Shown here one piece after another: positions 53,383 to 61,717 of a stretch of 64,000 bases of DNA (position 1 is its first letter; the number at the start of each line of letters is the position of its first letter). The notes beneath the pieces were generated by a model. That model saw only the letters and a program-made list of their open reading frames with translations. It ran no database searches and was not told the DNA's origin. Location: NCBI RefSeq assembly GCF_036013745.1, contig NZ_CP107880.1, forward strand, positions 620,001-684,000, given 5' to 3'. A program made the translations under genes and the position numbers. The stretch is from Streptomyces sp. NBC_00483. Its GTDB lineage: Bacteria; Actinomycetota; Actinomycetes; Streptomycetales; Streptomycetaceae.

Positions 53383-53576
53383 CGATCCGCTTCGTCATGC
53401 TGGTCGCCGTCCTGGTCATGCTTGTCGCCGCCGGCGTCGGGTTGGCCGTCGCAATGAATGCCACATCAGGACCTGAGCCACAGCCCACGCCGACGCGCGT
53501 GTATTCCTCCTGCCTGGCGGCTGACACCCGGCCACTGGCCTCCGGCGACGACCCGTGCGAGGGCCCCGGGGACTGA
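53379..53576 (+). CDS. Small membrane-anchored protein, unknown (paired with preceding gene)
   Basis: A 65-residue protein with an N-terminal membrane helix (VMLVAVLVMLVAAGVGLAVA), a PEPQPTPT spacer and a short tail with two cysteines (SSCLAADTRP and DDPCEGP). It overlaps the preceding gene (ATGA) and ends 18 bp before the converging amidohydrolase. The layout resembles a diverged tandem duplication of the preceding gene. No function is assigned. Confidence 0.65.
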   Translation: MTIRFVMLVAVLVMLVAAGVGLAVAMNATSGPEPQPTPTRVYSSCLAADTRPLASGDDPCEGPGD

Positions 53577-53594
53577 ACAACTCCGCCTCCCCCG

Positions 53595-54785
53595 CTACGC
53601 GTTGTCTCTCGGCCCGTGCAGTCGGCCCGCCGCGATCACCGTCTCCACGGACCGCAGCGCCCCAAGCTCTGCGAGCGGGTCGCCCGCCACCACGAGGATG
53701 TCCGCGCTGTAGCCGGGAGTGAGCTGGCCGGTCGTCTCGTTCAGGCCCAGCGCGCGAGCGGCTTCCGTCGTGGCCATCGCGAGGATGCGGTCGTTGGGCA
53801 GGCCCAGGTGCTCGTAGAACGTGAGGCTGGCGGGCAGGCCGTCGAACCCGGCGCGCTGGACGCCCGCGTCGGTGCCCGCGATCAGCCGCGCACCGGCCTC
53901 GGCCATCCGACGCACCGCGCCGAACATGGCCTCGGCGCGCTCGGCGCCGAAGAACTTCGGCAGCATCCGCCAGTTCGGGCTGACCGTGGGGCAGACGTAG
54001 ATGTTCCGCTGGACGATCTGGTCGAGCACGTCCTGGCGGACCTCGAATCCGTCGGCCGTCATCCACGTGCAGTGCTCGATGCTGTCGACCCCCGCCGCGG
54101 CCGCTGCGGCGATACCGTCCGCGCCGTGCGCGTGCGCGGCGACCGGCAGTCCGGCGCGGTGTGCCTCGTCGACGAGCGCCGCCAACTCCTCCTCGGAGAA
54201 CTGGGTTTCCCAGCTCTTGGCCCCACCTTTGGTGAGCCCGCCGCCCGTCTCCATGACCTTGATGACCTGGGCGCCCGCCTCCACGTTGCGCCGCACCAGA
54301 CGCCGGATCTCATCGGGGCCGGAGACCTCACCGCCGAGGAACCAGCAATGGCCACCGGGCGGAGTGACGGGCACCGTCGCCGGGACGACACGCGGGCCGA
54401 CGACCGAGCCCTCCCTGATGCCCCGGGCGAGACGCACCGCGAGGCCGCCCCGGTCACCGAGATCACGGACCGTCGTGACGCCGACGTTCAGCAGCTGCTG
54501 CGCTCGACCGGTCATGGCGGCGAACAGCGCCTCGTCGCCCTGTTCCTGGAGCGTGGCGACGGGGTCGGGGCCCGCGTCGAAGCAGAGGTGCACGTGGGCA
54601 TCGATCAGGCCCGGGAGCACGGTCCCGGCAGGAAAGGCGAGCCGAGGATCGTCGGGCCGCGCCTGGCGCTCGACCTCTTCGCGCGGGCCGGCGCAGGCGA
54701 TGACGCCCTCGCGTACGAGCACCGCGCCGTCGGCGACAGCGTCACGATCGGGTCCGGCCAGTACTTGCGCGGCGGTGATCAACAT
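53595..54785 (-). CDS. Metal-dependent amidohydrolase (prolidase/imidazolonepropionase-like)
   Basis: A 396-residue amidohydrolase-superfamily enzyme. The binuclear metal motif is GLIDAHVHLCF, with a central VIKVMETGGG Lys, VAAHAHGADG, DSIEHCTWM and the catalytic Asp in LIAGTDAGV. The C-terminal part has GQLTPGYSADILVV, typical of the subgroup that hydrolyses Xaa-Pro dipeptides, N-acyl amino acids or pesticides. The substrate cannot be read from sequence. ATG at 54785 begins at the usual MLITAAQVL start of the family. The frame stays open upstream to about 54929, but that part is repetitive and lacks conservation, so it is left out. Confidence 0.85.
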   Translation of the reverse strand: MLITAAQVLAGPDRDAVADGAVLVREGVIACAGPREEVERQARPDDPRLAFPAGTVLPGLIDAHVHLCFDAGPDPVATLQEQGDEALFAAMTGRAQQLLNVGVTTVRDLGDRGGLAVRLARGIREGSVVGPRVVPATVPVTPPGGHCWFLGGEVSGPDEIRRLVRRNVEAGAQVIKVMETGGGLTKGGAKSWETQFSEEELAALVDEAHRAGLPVAAHAHGADGIAAAAAAGVDSIEHCTWMTADGFEVRQDVLDQIVQRNIYVCPTVSPNWRMLPKFFGAERAEAMFGAVRRMAEAGARLIAGTDAGVQRAGFDGLPASLTFYEHLGLPNDRILAMATTEAARALGLNETTGQLTPGYSADILVVAGDPLAELGALRSVETVIAAGRLHGPRDNA

Positions 54786-54821
54786 GAGGCGCGGCTCTCT
54801 TTCGCGTGCGAGGACGTCGGC

Positions 54822-54867
54822 TACTGGAGGTACTGGAGGCAGAACATCAGACAGGACATCAGACAGA
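54822..54867. repeat. Short tandem repeats upstream of the amidohydrolase
   Basis: Two copies of TACTGGAGG (54822-54830 and 54831-54839) followed by two 12-bp units starting ACATCAGACAG (54844-54855 and 54856-54867). They lie in the 176-bp gap between the FhuF-like gene and the amidohydrolase. No other feature is visible in that gap. Confidence 0.75.
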
Positions 54868-54961
54868 GCGAGGAGTTGGTGGATGTCGGTCCCCCCGGCG
54901 CTGATGTGTCTTGTGTGTCTTGTCGTCATCGCCGCACCATCAGCGCACCATCGCCGTCCCG

Positions 54962-55636
54962 TCAGCGCGCCAAACAGCAGTCTCCGCACTTGCCGCCGCC
55001 AGGAGCGCGGTAGAAGAGGCAGCAGCTGCGCCGCCGGAACGCGAGATCGGCTCCGGTGATCCGGCCCGTGCCCCGCAGTCGGCCCGTCTCCAGCAGTTCG
55101 TGCGTCAGGCGGGTGAGATCCGTGCGCAACTCGGGCCGGGACCTGAGTAGTTGCGCCGCCGATCCGACGAGCGCCGACGCGGAATTGCCGGCCAGCAGGC
55201 GCGGCGCCACCTTGGTGGTGAAGCCGCTCTCGACCGCCGCCAGGACGCCGTCCACCTCCGAGTGGACCGCGTCGGCGAGTGACGGGAACTCTGCCGCGCG
55301 TCGGCCCTCGGGCCGGGGCAGCCGGAGAGCCGAGCCCTCGCCCGACCACTCCACCGTGGTCATCGTCGGCACGATCCCGTGGACGAGCGTGCAGGCGAGG
55401 ACCGGTGACCAAAGGCGGGCCGCAAGACCCAGGTGTGCGATGGAGACGCCGATGCGGGGTTCGGGCGTGTTGTAGCGGTCGTTGACCGCCTGGGCGCGTT
55501 CGCCGAAACTGGCGCGCGCGAGCCGTGCGTCGGACGGCCGTCTCCAGTCCGTGTCGAGGGCGAAGAATCCGCCGATTCTCGACACGTCGCGCAGCGCCTC
55601 GGTGACCTGTTCCGGCGTCACGTCGGTCGACTTCAT
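54962..55636 (-). CDS. FhuF-like [2Fe-2S] ferric reductase
   Basis: A 224-residue protein ending in the FhuF iron-sulfur signature: CC, then ten residues, C, two residues, C (RRSCCLFYRAPGGGKCGDCC). FhuF-type proteins reduce ferric iron in hydroxamate siderophores at the inner face of the membrane. The rest of the protein matches the FhuF layout, with no signal peptide. Its ATG overlaps the stop codon of the upstream ferredoxin-like gene by four bases, and the pair lies behind a cobalamin riboswitch. Repression by B12 suggests a role in corrinoid or cobalt/iron uptake, perhaps reduction of an imported complex; this is an inference. Confidence 0.88.
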   Translation of the reverse strand: MKSTDVTPEQVTEALRDVSRIGGFFALDTDWRRPSDARLARASFGERAQAVNDRYNTPEPRIGVSIAHLGLAARLWSPVLACTLVHGIVPTMTTVEWSGEGSALRLPRPEGRRAAEFPSLADAVHSEVDGVLAAVESGFTTKVAPRLLAGNSASALVGSAAQLLRSRPELRTDLTRLTHELLETGRLRGTGRITGADLAFRRRSCCLFYRAPGGGKCGDCCLAR

Positions 55637-56019
55637 GAGGTCTTGGCCCTGCCCGGCGCGTCGATGAGGTAGAGGTCCAGGATCTCGGGGCGGGGCGCCA
55701 CACCCGGTCCGCCGGCCCGCACCCAGTCCGCTATGTCCTCGGTGGCGTCACGGTCGTTGACCAGACCGTGCCACACCGGCCGCGCTCCGGCCGCCCGCCC
55801 GGCGGCGGAGGGCTGTACGACGATCACGTTGGCCTGTTCGCAGACGTCCAGGCACTCGGAGATCCGCGTCGGGGCAATCTGGCGCAGTCGCGCCGTCTGC
55901 GCCGCGTGATCCCCTGTGACCTTGACCGTGCCGCAACAGCAGTCGCGGCACACCACCACGCGGCACGGAACCGCCCGGTCCGCCGCGGGTGCCGGTACTT
56001 CGGCGAGCCGTTCGGGCAT
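55633..56019 (-). CDS. Small (2Fe-2S) ferredoxin-like protein
   Basis: A 128-residue protein with a thioredoxin-like ferredoxin core: VVVCRDCCCG with clustered cysteines near the N terminus, a second cysteine pair in SECLDVCEQANVIVVQP, and a conserved PVWHGLVND region. It is probably a cytoplasmic electron carrier. ATG at 56019 has GAGGAAA eight bases upstream. It is co-translated with the FhuF-like reductase (4-bp overlap) and is preceded by a cobalamin riboswitch, so both should be made when B12 is scarce. An electron-donor role for the reductase is the natural inference. Confidence 0.8.
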   Translation of the reverse strand: MPERLAEVPAPAADRAVPCRVVVCRDCCCGTVKVTGDHAAQTARLRQIAPTRISECLDVCEQANVIVVQPSAAGRAAGARPVWHGLVNDRDATEDIADWVRAGGPGVAPRPEILDLYLIDAPGRAKTS

Positions 56020-56069
56020 GCCGTTTCCTCCCTCTCGCCGGGGAGTTCCGCCCCGGGTTGCTTCGAGGT

Positions 56070-56217
56070 GGCGACGGCGTGAGTCTCCTGGCTCTCGGGT
56101 CCGTGCTCGTCCCGGCCTTCCCGCCCTCGCGGGGCAGTGGCTCTCCGGGATCCGCTCGCCGATCACAGTGGCGGTACCGCACCGGATTCGCACCGGTTTC
56201 CTCGGGCCGCCGTCGCC
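56070..56217 (-). ncRNA. Cobalamin riboswitch upstream of the ferredoxin/FhuF operon
   Basis: On the minus strand the order of conserved elements fits a B12 riboswitch: GGAAACCGGTGCGAATCC, then GCCACTGTGATCGGCGAG (B12 box), GGGAAGGCCGGGACG and AGCCAGGAGACTC. The closing P1 stem is perfect over 10 bp (56208-56217 with 56070-56079). A following CCGGGG/CCCCGG hairpin lies just before the ribosome site, fitting translational control. Confidence 0.9.
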
Positions 56218-56304
56218 CGTGTTCACGGTCATCATGCCATCCGGCGCGGAGCGGCCGACGGGCCGGACGTTGTAGCGCCTGCCGGGCGCGGACCCGTAGG
56301 GTGA

Positions 56305-56505
56305 ACGACGCAGCTGGTTCGCCCCGCCCGCCAGACGGGGCGTCGCAAGAGGGAACCCGGTGGGAATCCGGGACTGCCCCGCAGCGGTGAGTGGGAACGA
56401 CCGCCGTCATACGCACTGGACTCCGGAAGAGGGGTTTGGGAAGCGACGGTCACTAGGTGTCCGCCCTTTCGGGTGGGCGTGCCCGCGAGTCCGAAGACCT
56501 GCCGA
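56305..56505 (+). ncRNA. Cobalamin riboswitch upstream of metE
   Basis: The plus strand has CTGGTTCGCCCC...CGGGGCG followed by AAGAGGGAACCCGGTG, GGAATCCGGGACTG, CCCGCAGCGGTGAG, a long peripheral arm, and GCGAGTCCGAAGACCTGCC at the 3' end. This is the known layout of the B12 riboswitch that turns off metE in Streptomyces. The exact 5' edge is approximate. Confidence 0.88.
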
Positions 56506-56685
56506 CTGCCCGCGCACGGACGACTCGTGCGCGGAGATCTCGGTGACCTCGAGGGCGGGTCGGCGTACACATACCGGCGAAAGCCCGTGCCTCGCGGCGC
56601 GCGGTCGCCGCCACGGTGGTGTCACTCCTTCATGCCGCAGAAGTCCTCCGGGATCTCAGGGATACGTCTCTCGAAGGAGATTTCC

Positions 56686-59019
56686 GTGACCACCAGGACC
56701 GCGACCACAAAGACCGCAGCCGCACGGGCCACCGTGTACGGCTACCCCCGCCAGGGCCCGAACCGGGAACTGAAGAAGGCGATCGAGGGCTACTGGAAGG
56801 GCCGCGTCGACGCCGACGCCCTCCACTCCACCGCCGCCGAACTGCGCCGCACCGCCTGGCAGGACCTGGCCGCGTCCGGCATCGACGAGGTGCCGACCGG
56901 CGACTTCTCGTACTACGACCACGTCCTGGACACGACCGTGATGGTCGGGGCGGTGCCCGAGCGCCACCGGGCCGCCGTCGCGGCGGACGCCCTGGACGGG
57001 TATTTCGCCATGGCCCGCGGCACCCAGGATGCCGCTCCGCTGGAGATGACCAAGTGGTTCGACACCAACTACCACTATTTGGTCCCGGAGTTGGGGCCGG
57101 ACACAGTGTTCTCCGCCGATTCCGGCAAGCAGGTCGCAGAGCTGCGAGAAGCCCTCGCTCTCGGTCTGGACGGCCGTCCTGTGCTGGTCGGACCGGTCAC
57201 CTATCTCCTGCTGTCGAAGCCCGCTCCGGGCGTGGCCGACGACTTCGATCCGCTCACCCTGCTGGACCGGCTGCTGCCCGTCTACGCCGAGGTTCTCACC
57301 GACCTGCGCACCTCGGGGGCCGCCTGGGTGCAGCTCGACGAGCCCGCGCTGGTGCAGGACCGCACCCCGGCCGAGTTGAACGCCGCCGCCCGCGCCTACC
57401 GTGACCTCGGCGCCCTCCTCGACCGACCGAAGCTCCTGGTCGCCTCGTACTTCGACCGGCTCGGCGAGGCCCTGCCGGTGCTCGCCAAGGCCCCCGTCGA
57501 CGGCCTCGCCCTCGACTTCACCGGCTCCGCCGCCGCCAACCTCGACGAACTCGCCGCCGTCGGCGGCCTGCCCGGCAAGCGTCTCGTCGCCGGTGTGGTG
57601 GACGGCCGCAACGTCTGGGTCAACGACCTGGAGCGGTCCCTCGCCACGCTCGGCACCCTGCTCGGGCTCGCCGAGCGCGTCGACGTGGCCGCTTCCTGCT
57701 CGCTGCTGCACGTCCCCCTGGACGCGTCCGTGGAGCGGGACATCGAGCCGCAGATCCGGCGCTGGCTCGCCTTCGCCCGCCAGAAGACCACCGAGGTCGC
57801 CACTCTCGCCAAGGGCCTGACCCGGGGAACCGGCGTGGTCGCGGCCGAACTCGCGGCCAACCGTGCCGCGTTGAACTCCCGCGCCACCTCGCCCATCACG
57901 CGCGATCCGGCGGTGCGGAGCCGCGCCGCCGCCGTCACCGAGGACGACGGGCGCCGCTCGCAGCCGTACGCCGAGCGGACCGCCGCCCAGCGCGCCCTCC
58001 TGAACCTGCCGCTGCTGCCGACCACGACCATCGGCTCGTTCCCGCAGACCGGCGAACTCCGCTCCGCCCGCGCCGACTTGAGGGCCGGTCGCATCGACAC
58101 CACAGGGTACGAGGACCGCATCAGGAACGAGATCCGTGAGGTCGTCTCCTTCCAGGAGAAGGCCGGCATCGACGTGCTCGTGCACGGCGAGCCCGAGCGC
58201 AATGACATGGTCCAGTACTTCGCCGAGCAGCTCAACGGCTACCTGGCGACCCAGCACGGCTGGGTCCAGTCCTACGGCACCCGCTACGTCCGCCCGCCGG
58301 TCCTCGCGGGCGACATCTCCCGGCCCGAGCCGATGACCGTGCGCTGGACGACGTACGCCCAGTCGCTCTCCGACCGCCCCGTCAAGGGCATGCTCACCGG
58401 CCCTGTCACCATGCTCGCCTGGTCCTTCGTCCGCGACGACCAGCCACTGGGCGACACCGCCCGGCAGGTGGCGCTCGCTCTGCGCGACGAGGTCAACGAC
58501 CTGGAGACGAACGGCACTTCGGTCATCCAGGTCGACGAACCCGCGCTGCGCGAGACCCTCCCGTTGCGCGCCACCGACCACGCGGCCTACCTCGCCTGGG
58601 CCACCGAGGCGTTCCGCCTCACCACCAGCGGCGTCCGACCGGACACGCAGATCCACACGCACATGTGCTACGCCGAGTTCGGCGACATCGTGCAGGCCAT
58701 CGACGACCTCGACGCCGACGTCATCAGCCTGGAGGCCGCCCGCTCCCACATGCAGGTCGCCCACGAGCTCGCCGCTCACGGCTACCCGCGCGAAGCCGGT
58801 CCGGGCGTGTACGACATCCACTCGCCGCGCGTTCCGAGCGTCGACGAGGCAGCCGCCCTGCTGCGTACGGGACTTGAGGCCATCCCCTCCGAGCGGCTGT
58901 GGGTCAACCCGGACTGCGGGCTGAAGACCCGCGGCTGGCCGGAGACCCGCGCCTCCCTGGAACACCTCGTCGCCGCCGCACGCACGGTCCGTGAGGAGCT
59001 CGGGAGGAGCGCGTCCTGA
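56686..59019 (+). CDS. metE: Cobalamin-independent methionine synthase
   Basis: A 777-residue MetE, the normal length. It transfers the methyl group from 5-methyltetrahydropteroyl-triglutamate to homocysteine, with a zinc at the active site. The N-terminal half starts VYGYPRQGPNRELKKAIEGY. The C-terminal catalytic half has TTIGSFPQTGELR, LVHGEPERNDMVQYF, KGMLTGPVTMLAWSFVRDD and the zinc ligands in THMCYAEFGDI and WVNPDCGLKTRGW. GTG at 56686 has GAAGGAG about six bases upstream. An upstream B12 riboswitch means it is made only when cobalamin is lacking. Confidence 0.97.
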   Translation: MTTRTATTKTAAARATVYGYPRQGPNRELKKAIEGYWKGRVDADALHSTAAELRRTAWQDLAASGIDEVPTGDFSYYDHVLDTTVMVGAVPERHRAAVAADALDGYFAMARGTQDAAPLEMTKWFDTNYHYLVPELGPDTVFSADSGKQVAELREALALGLDGRPVLVGPVTYLLLSKPAPGVADDFDPLTLLDRLLPVYAEVLTDLRTSGAAWVQLDEPALVQDRTPAELNAAARAYRDLGALLDRPKLLVASYFDRLGEALPVLAKAPVDGLALDFTGSAAANLDELAAVGGLPGKRLVAGVVDGRNVWVNDLERSLATLGTLLGLAERVDVAASCSLLHVPLDASVERDIEPQIRRWLAFARQKTTEVATLAKGLTRGTGVVAAELAANRAALNSRATSPITRDPAVRSRAAAVTEDDGRRSQPYAERTAAQRALLNLPLLPTTTIGSFPQTGELRSARADLRAGRIDTTGYEDRIRNEIREVVSFQEKAGIDVLVHGEPERNDMVQYFAEQLNGYLATQHGWVQSYGTRYVRPPVLAGDISRPEPMTVRWTTYAQSLSDRPVKGMLTGPVTMLAWSFVRDDQPLGDTARQVALALRDEVNDLETNGTSVIQVDEPALRETLPLRATDHAAYLAWATEAFRLTTSGVRPDTQIHTHMCYAEFGDIVQAIDDLDADVISLEAARSHMQVAHELAAHGYPREAGPGVYDIHSPRVPSVDEAAALLRTGLEAIPSERLWVNPDCGLKTRGWPETRASLEHLVAAARTVREELGRSAS

Positions 59020-59034
59020 CGGGCTGCTCCGCGG

Positions 59035-59074
59035 GCCTTGCCCCTGATGCCTGCGTCGGCATCAGGGGCAAGGC
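59035..59074. terminator. Bidirectional terminator between metE and the PepSY gene
   Basis: A perfect 17-bp stem (59035-59051 with 59058-59074) and a 6-base loop, in the 72-bp gap between two convergent genes. Confidence 0.85.
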
Positions 59075-59091
59075 GCGCACCGCGGCCTACA

Positions 59092-60573
59092 TCAGGTCGT
59101 CGGCGCGTACGTGCGCTTCCCCCGCCGGTACGCGATCTCGCCGAGCGTGATGTCGCAGAGCATGAACACGGCGAGCGGGATGCCGAGCAGCGGCACGAAG
59201 TAGCCGAGCAGCGCGATCACCACCATCAACGGCACCAGGACGTACGGCGGCACGTGCTGCCAGGCTCCGCGCGGGACGGGCCGGCCGAAGGCGGAGCCGC
59301 GCCCGCGCTGCCACCACATGCGGTACCCCCACACGATGAGGAGCGCCACCGCCAGGGCGAGGGCGGCGAGGGCGATCTGGTTGACGAGGCCGAACAGGTT
59401 GCCGGTGTGCAGGTCGATGCCCCAGCGGGACAGCTTGGCGAGCACCGGGTAGTCCGCGAACCGCACCTCGTCCGTGACCTCGCCGCTCGCCGGGTCGACG
59501 GCGACGACGTCCTGCTTCTCCGGCCAGCTCCGCTGGATCTGCTGGACGACGTACGCCGAGGAGGAGTCGGCGGGCGGGACGATCTCCACGGGGTTCGAGA
59601 GGCCTTCGGCGCGGGCCGCCTTCAGCACCGCGTTCAGGCCGACGTCACCACCGCCCTTCTCGGCGCCGGCCCCGCCCTTGTCCATGCCCTCCATGCCTTC
59701 CATGCCTTCCATGCCCTCCATACCGGCCATGTCGTGGCCGGCGTGTTCACCGCCTGGAGTCACGGTCGCGGAGACGGTCGGAGTCGTCTGGCCTAGCGCG
59801 GCACGCAGGTCGGTGATGTTCGCCCCTGCGTACGTCGACCAGGTCAGGCCCGTCACGGACAGGAAGAAGAGGCCGAGCGCCGCCCAGACACCCACCGATC
59901 CGTGCAGCGACAGGGTGCGCCTGCGGCCGGTCGCGCCGCGGATCGCGCGACGGGAACGGCGCCGGGAGAACCAGAGGACGAGGCCACCGCCCGCGATCAC
60001 CCACATCCAGCTCGCCGCGAACTCACTGTAGAGGCGGCCCACTTGGCCGAGGTGGAGGTCTCGGTGGAGCTCGTCGATCCAGGTGCGCAGCGGCAGCGCG
60101 CCCGTCGAACCGTACTGTTCGAGGGCGCCGCGCACCTCCCCGTTGTACGGGTTCACGAACACCGCGAGCGTGTAGTCGGCGTCGACTCCGGCGACACCGG
60201 AGAGCATGACTCGTGTCGTCGACCCGGCTTCCGGGGAAGGCCGTACGGCGCTGACGTCTCCTTCGGGATGGGCCTTGCGGGCGGCGGCGACCTGATCGGC
60301 GATCGGCAGCTCGGACTTGCCCACGGGAACGTTCAGCTCATGGGCGTACACGATCTTCTCGGCCTGGAACGAGCCCGCATAGAGCAGGCCCGTGACCGCG
60401 GCGACGAACAGGAACGGGGCGACGAACACCCCTGCGTAGAAGTGCAGTCGCAGGACCAGCCGGCGCAGCGAGGCCCAGGTCGACCGGCCGGCGGGCGGCG
60501 ACGGCGGTGCGTGCCGGCTCTCTTCCGCAAGGCGCGGTTCAGAGGTGTCGGAGGTTTCGGAGGTGAGGGACAA
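59092..60573 (-). CDS. PepSY-domain membrane protein with His/Met-rich insert
   Basis: A 493-residue, multi-helix protein of the PepSY_TM family (iron-reductase/peptidase-propeptide type). It has an N-terminal helix after LVLRLHFYAGVFVAPFLFVAA, a PepSY-like extracytoplasmic part, HRDLHLG and HTGNLFGL histidines near helices, and C-terminal helices. Between them lies a striking insert, EHAGHDMAGMEGMEGMEG, coded by 9-bp repeats at 59680-59730 and typical of copper or other soft-metal binding. The TTG at 60573 is chosen for its GGAGG site six bases upstream. It follows a second Met-rich membrane gene on the same strand. A role in metal reduction or copper handling is an inference. Confidence 0.83.
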   Translation of the reverse strand: MSLTSETSDTSEPRLAEESRHAPPSPPAGRSTWASLRRLVLRLHFYAGVFVAPFLFVAAVTGLLYAGSFQAEKIVYAHELNVPVGKSELPIADQVAAARKAHPEGDVSAVRPSPEAGSTTRVMLSGVAGVDADYTLAVFVNPYNGEVRGALEQYGSTGALPLRTWIDELHRDLHLGQVGRLYSEFAASWMWVIAGGGLVLWFSRRRSRRAIRGATGRRRTLSLHGSVGVWAALGLFFLSVTGLTWSTYAGANITDLRAALGQTTPTVSATVTPGGEHAGHDMAGMEGMEGMEGMEGMDKGGAGAEKGGGDVGLNAVLKAARAEGLSNPVEIVPPADSSSAYVVQQIQRSWPEKQDVVAVDPASGEVTDEVRFADYPVLAKLSRWGIDLHTGNLFGLVNQIALAALALAVALLIVWGYRMWWQRGRGSAFGRPVPRGAWQHVPPYVLVPLMVVIALLGYFVPLLGIPLAVFMLCDITLGEIAYRRGKRTYAPTT

Positions 60574-60742
60574 CGTGGTCCTCCAGTTTCGGGCAGCACG
60601 GAGTCCGGGCGCGGGCCGCTCGGCCCTGGGCACATCCGGATCCGGTGCGTTGCATGGGGACTCGACCGCGCGGGCCCGCTCGGGGTGTGCGCACGGCCGG
60701 ATGCCCGAGGGTGCGGCGCAGCCTCGGGTGAATCGGCTGTCG

Positions 60743-61447
60743 TCAGGCGACAGCGTCCCCTGCGGGCGGGCCCCTGGAGGTGATCGTGTCCGCGAGGAGG
60801 AGGTCACGGAGCGGGCGGTGGCGCCGCATGCGGCGGACCTGGACACGCGGCCGGTGCGGCGGAGTCGGAAGGCGGAACGGGAGCCTCAAGGGCGCGACGA
60901 GCCGACCGACGACGGACCTCGCGATGCGGAACGCGGCCTGCTCGCCGTACGCGAGCCAGAGGCCGCTCAGCACGGCGGCCAGCAGGTGGGCCACGAGCAT
61001 GCCGGACGGTGACATGCCGCCCATGTCATGCCCGTGCGACTCCATCTCGGGCATGTCTGCCATGCCGCCCATGCCATGCATGCCGCTCATGCCGCCCATG
61101 GGGTCGGCCGGCATGGACGCCGTGGGCACACGGCACAGCACCTGGTCCAGCCACCGGCCGGCGACAGAACCGCCCGACACCGCCGGGTGCGCGAGGACCT
61201 GCGCCCCCGAGAAGAAGACGTGAAGTGCCGCCTGCGCGGCCACGGTAAGACCCACGACCGGCAGGAGTCCACGCTCACGCCCGGCCGGCACACAGGCCGC
61301 TCCACCGATGACCACGAAGCCGGCGGCGGGCGCCCACCAAGGCACGGTGTCACCGGACATCAGCGTGTGCGCGAGCGCTGTGAGCAGCACGCAGACGGCC
61401 GCGAACACCGCGGCCCGTCCGGCGCGGGCATCCCAGCCTGTAGTCAT
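60743..61447 (-). CDS. Met/His-rich multi-helix membrane protein, unknown
   Basis: A 234-residue protein with four N-terminal membrane helices (FAAVCVLLTALAHTLM, WAPAAGFVVIGGAA, LLPVVGLTVAAQAALHVFF and a later MLVAHLLAAVLSGLWLAYG). The loop between helices 3 and 4 is rich in Met and His (repeated GGM and GM steps, then MESHGHDMGG at about 61015-61105). The C-terminal tail is strongly basic. It is 169 bp upstream of the PepSY gene and shares its GHDM-G-M style of metal-binding repeat, so the two probably act on the same metal, most likely copper. It is divergent from the B12 importer. No named family is assigned. Confidence 0.8.
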   Translation of the reverse strand: MTTGWDARAGRAAVFAAVCVLLTALAHTLMSGDTVPWWAPAAGFVVIGGAACVPAGRERGLLPVVGLTVAAQAALHVFFSGAQVLAHPAVSGGSVAGRWLDQVLCRVPTASMPADPMGGMSGMHGMGGMADMPEMESHGHDMGGMSPSGMLVAHLLAAVLSGLWLAYGEQAAFRIARSVVGRLVAPLRLPFRLPTPPHRPRVQVRRMRRHRPLRDLLLADTITSRGPPAGDAVA

Positions 61448-61571
61448 GGCGGCCCATCTTGGCATCCGCCGCCCAGTGATCACCGGCAGGTGGTCAACTC
61501 CCCCACCGTTCGCCCGCTTTTGCTTCACCTTTGCCTTTCGCCCACCACTGCGTACTATCGCCAGGTCATCG

Positions 61572-61678
61572 CCGCGACGGGAGACAGGAAGCCGGTGCGA
61601 ATCCGGCACGGTCCCGCCACTGTGACCGGGCAGCGCGAGCCAGCACTGCCCGGGAGTCAGGTCACTGACCCGTCGCGG
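61572..61678 (+). ncRNA. Cobalamin riboswitch upstream of the B12-type ABC importer
   Basis: A compact B12 riboswitch: GGGAGACAGGAAGCCGGTG, CGAATCCGGCACGGTCCC, GCCACTGTGACCGGG (B12 box), then GGGAGTCAGGTCACTGACCCG. The P1 stem is perfect over 10 bp (61572-61581 with 61669-61678). The importer's GGAGG ribosome site follows about 28 bases after the aptamer. Confidence 0.92.
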
Positions 61679-61717
61679 GCTTATTCCGAGGAGCGCGGAC
61701 TCCGTAGGAGGCTTCAC

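Noticed and set aside
53595..54929. A longer amidohydrolase starting at ATG 54929 (444 residues).
   Set aside because: The added 48 residues are low-complexity (LSDVLSDVLPPVPPVADV), arise from short DNA repeats and precede the natural MLITAAQ family start.
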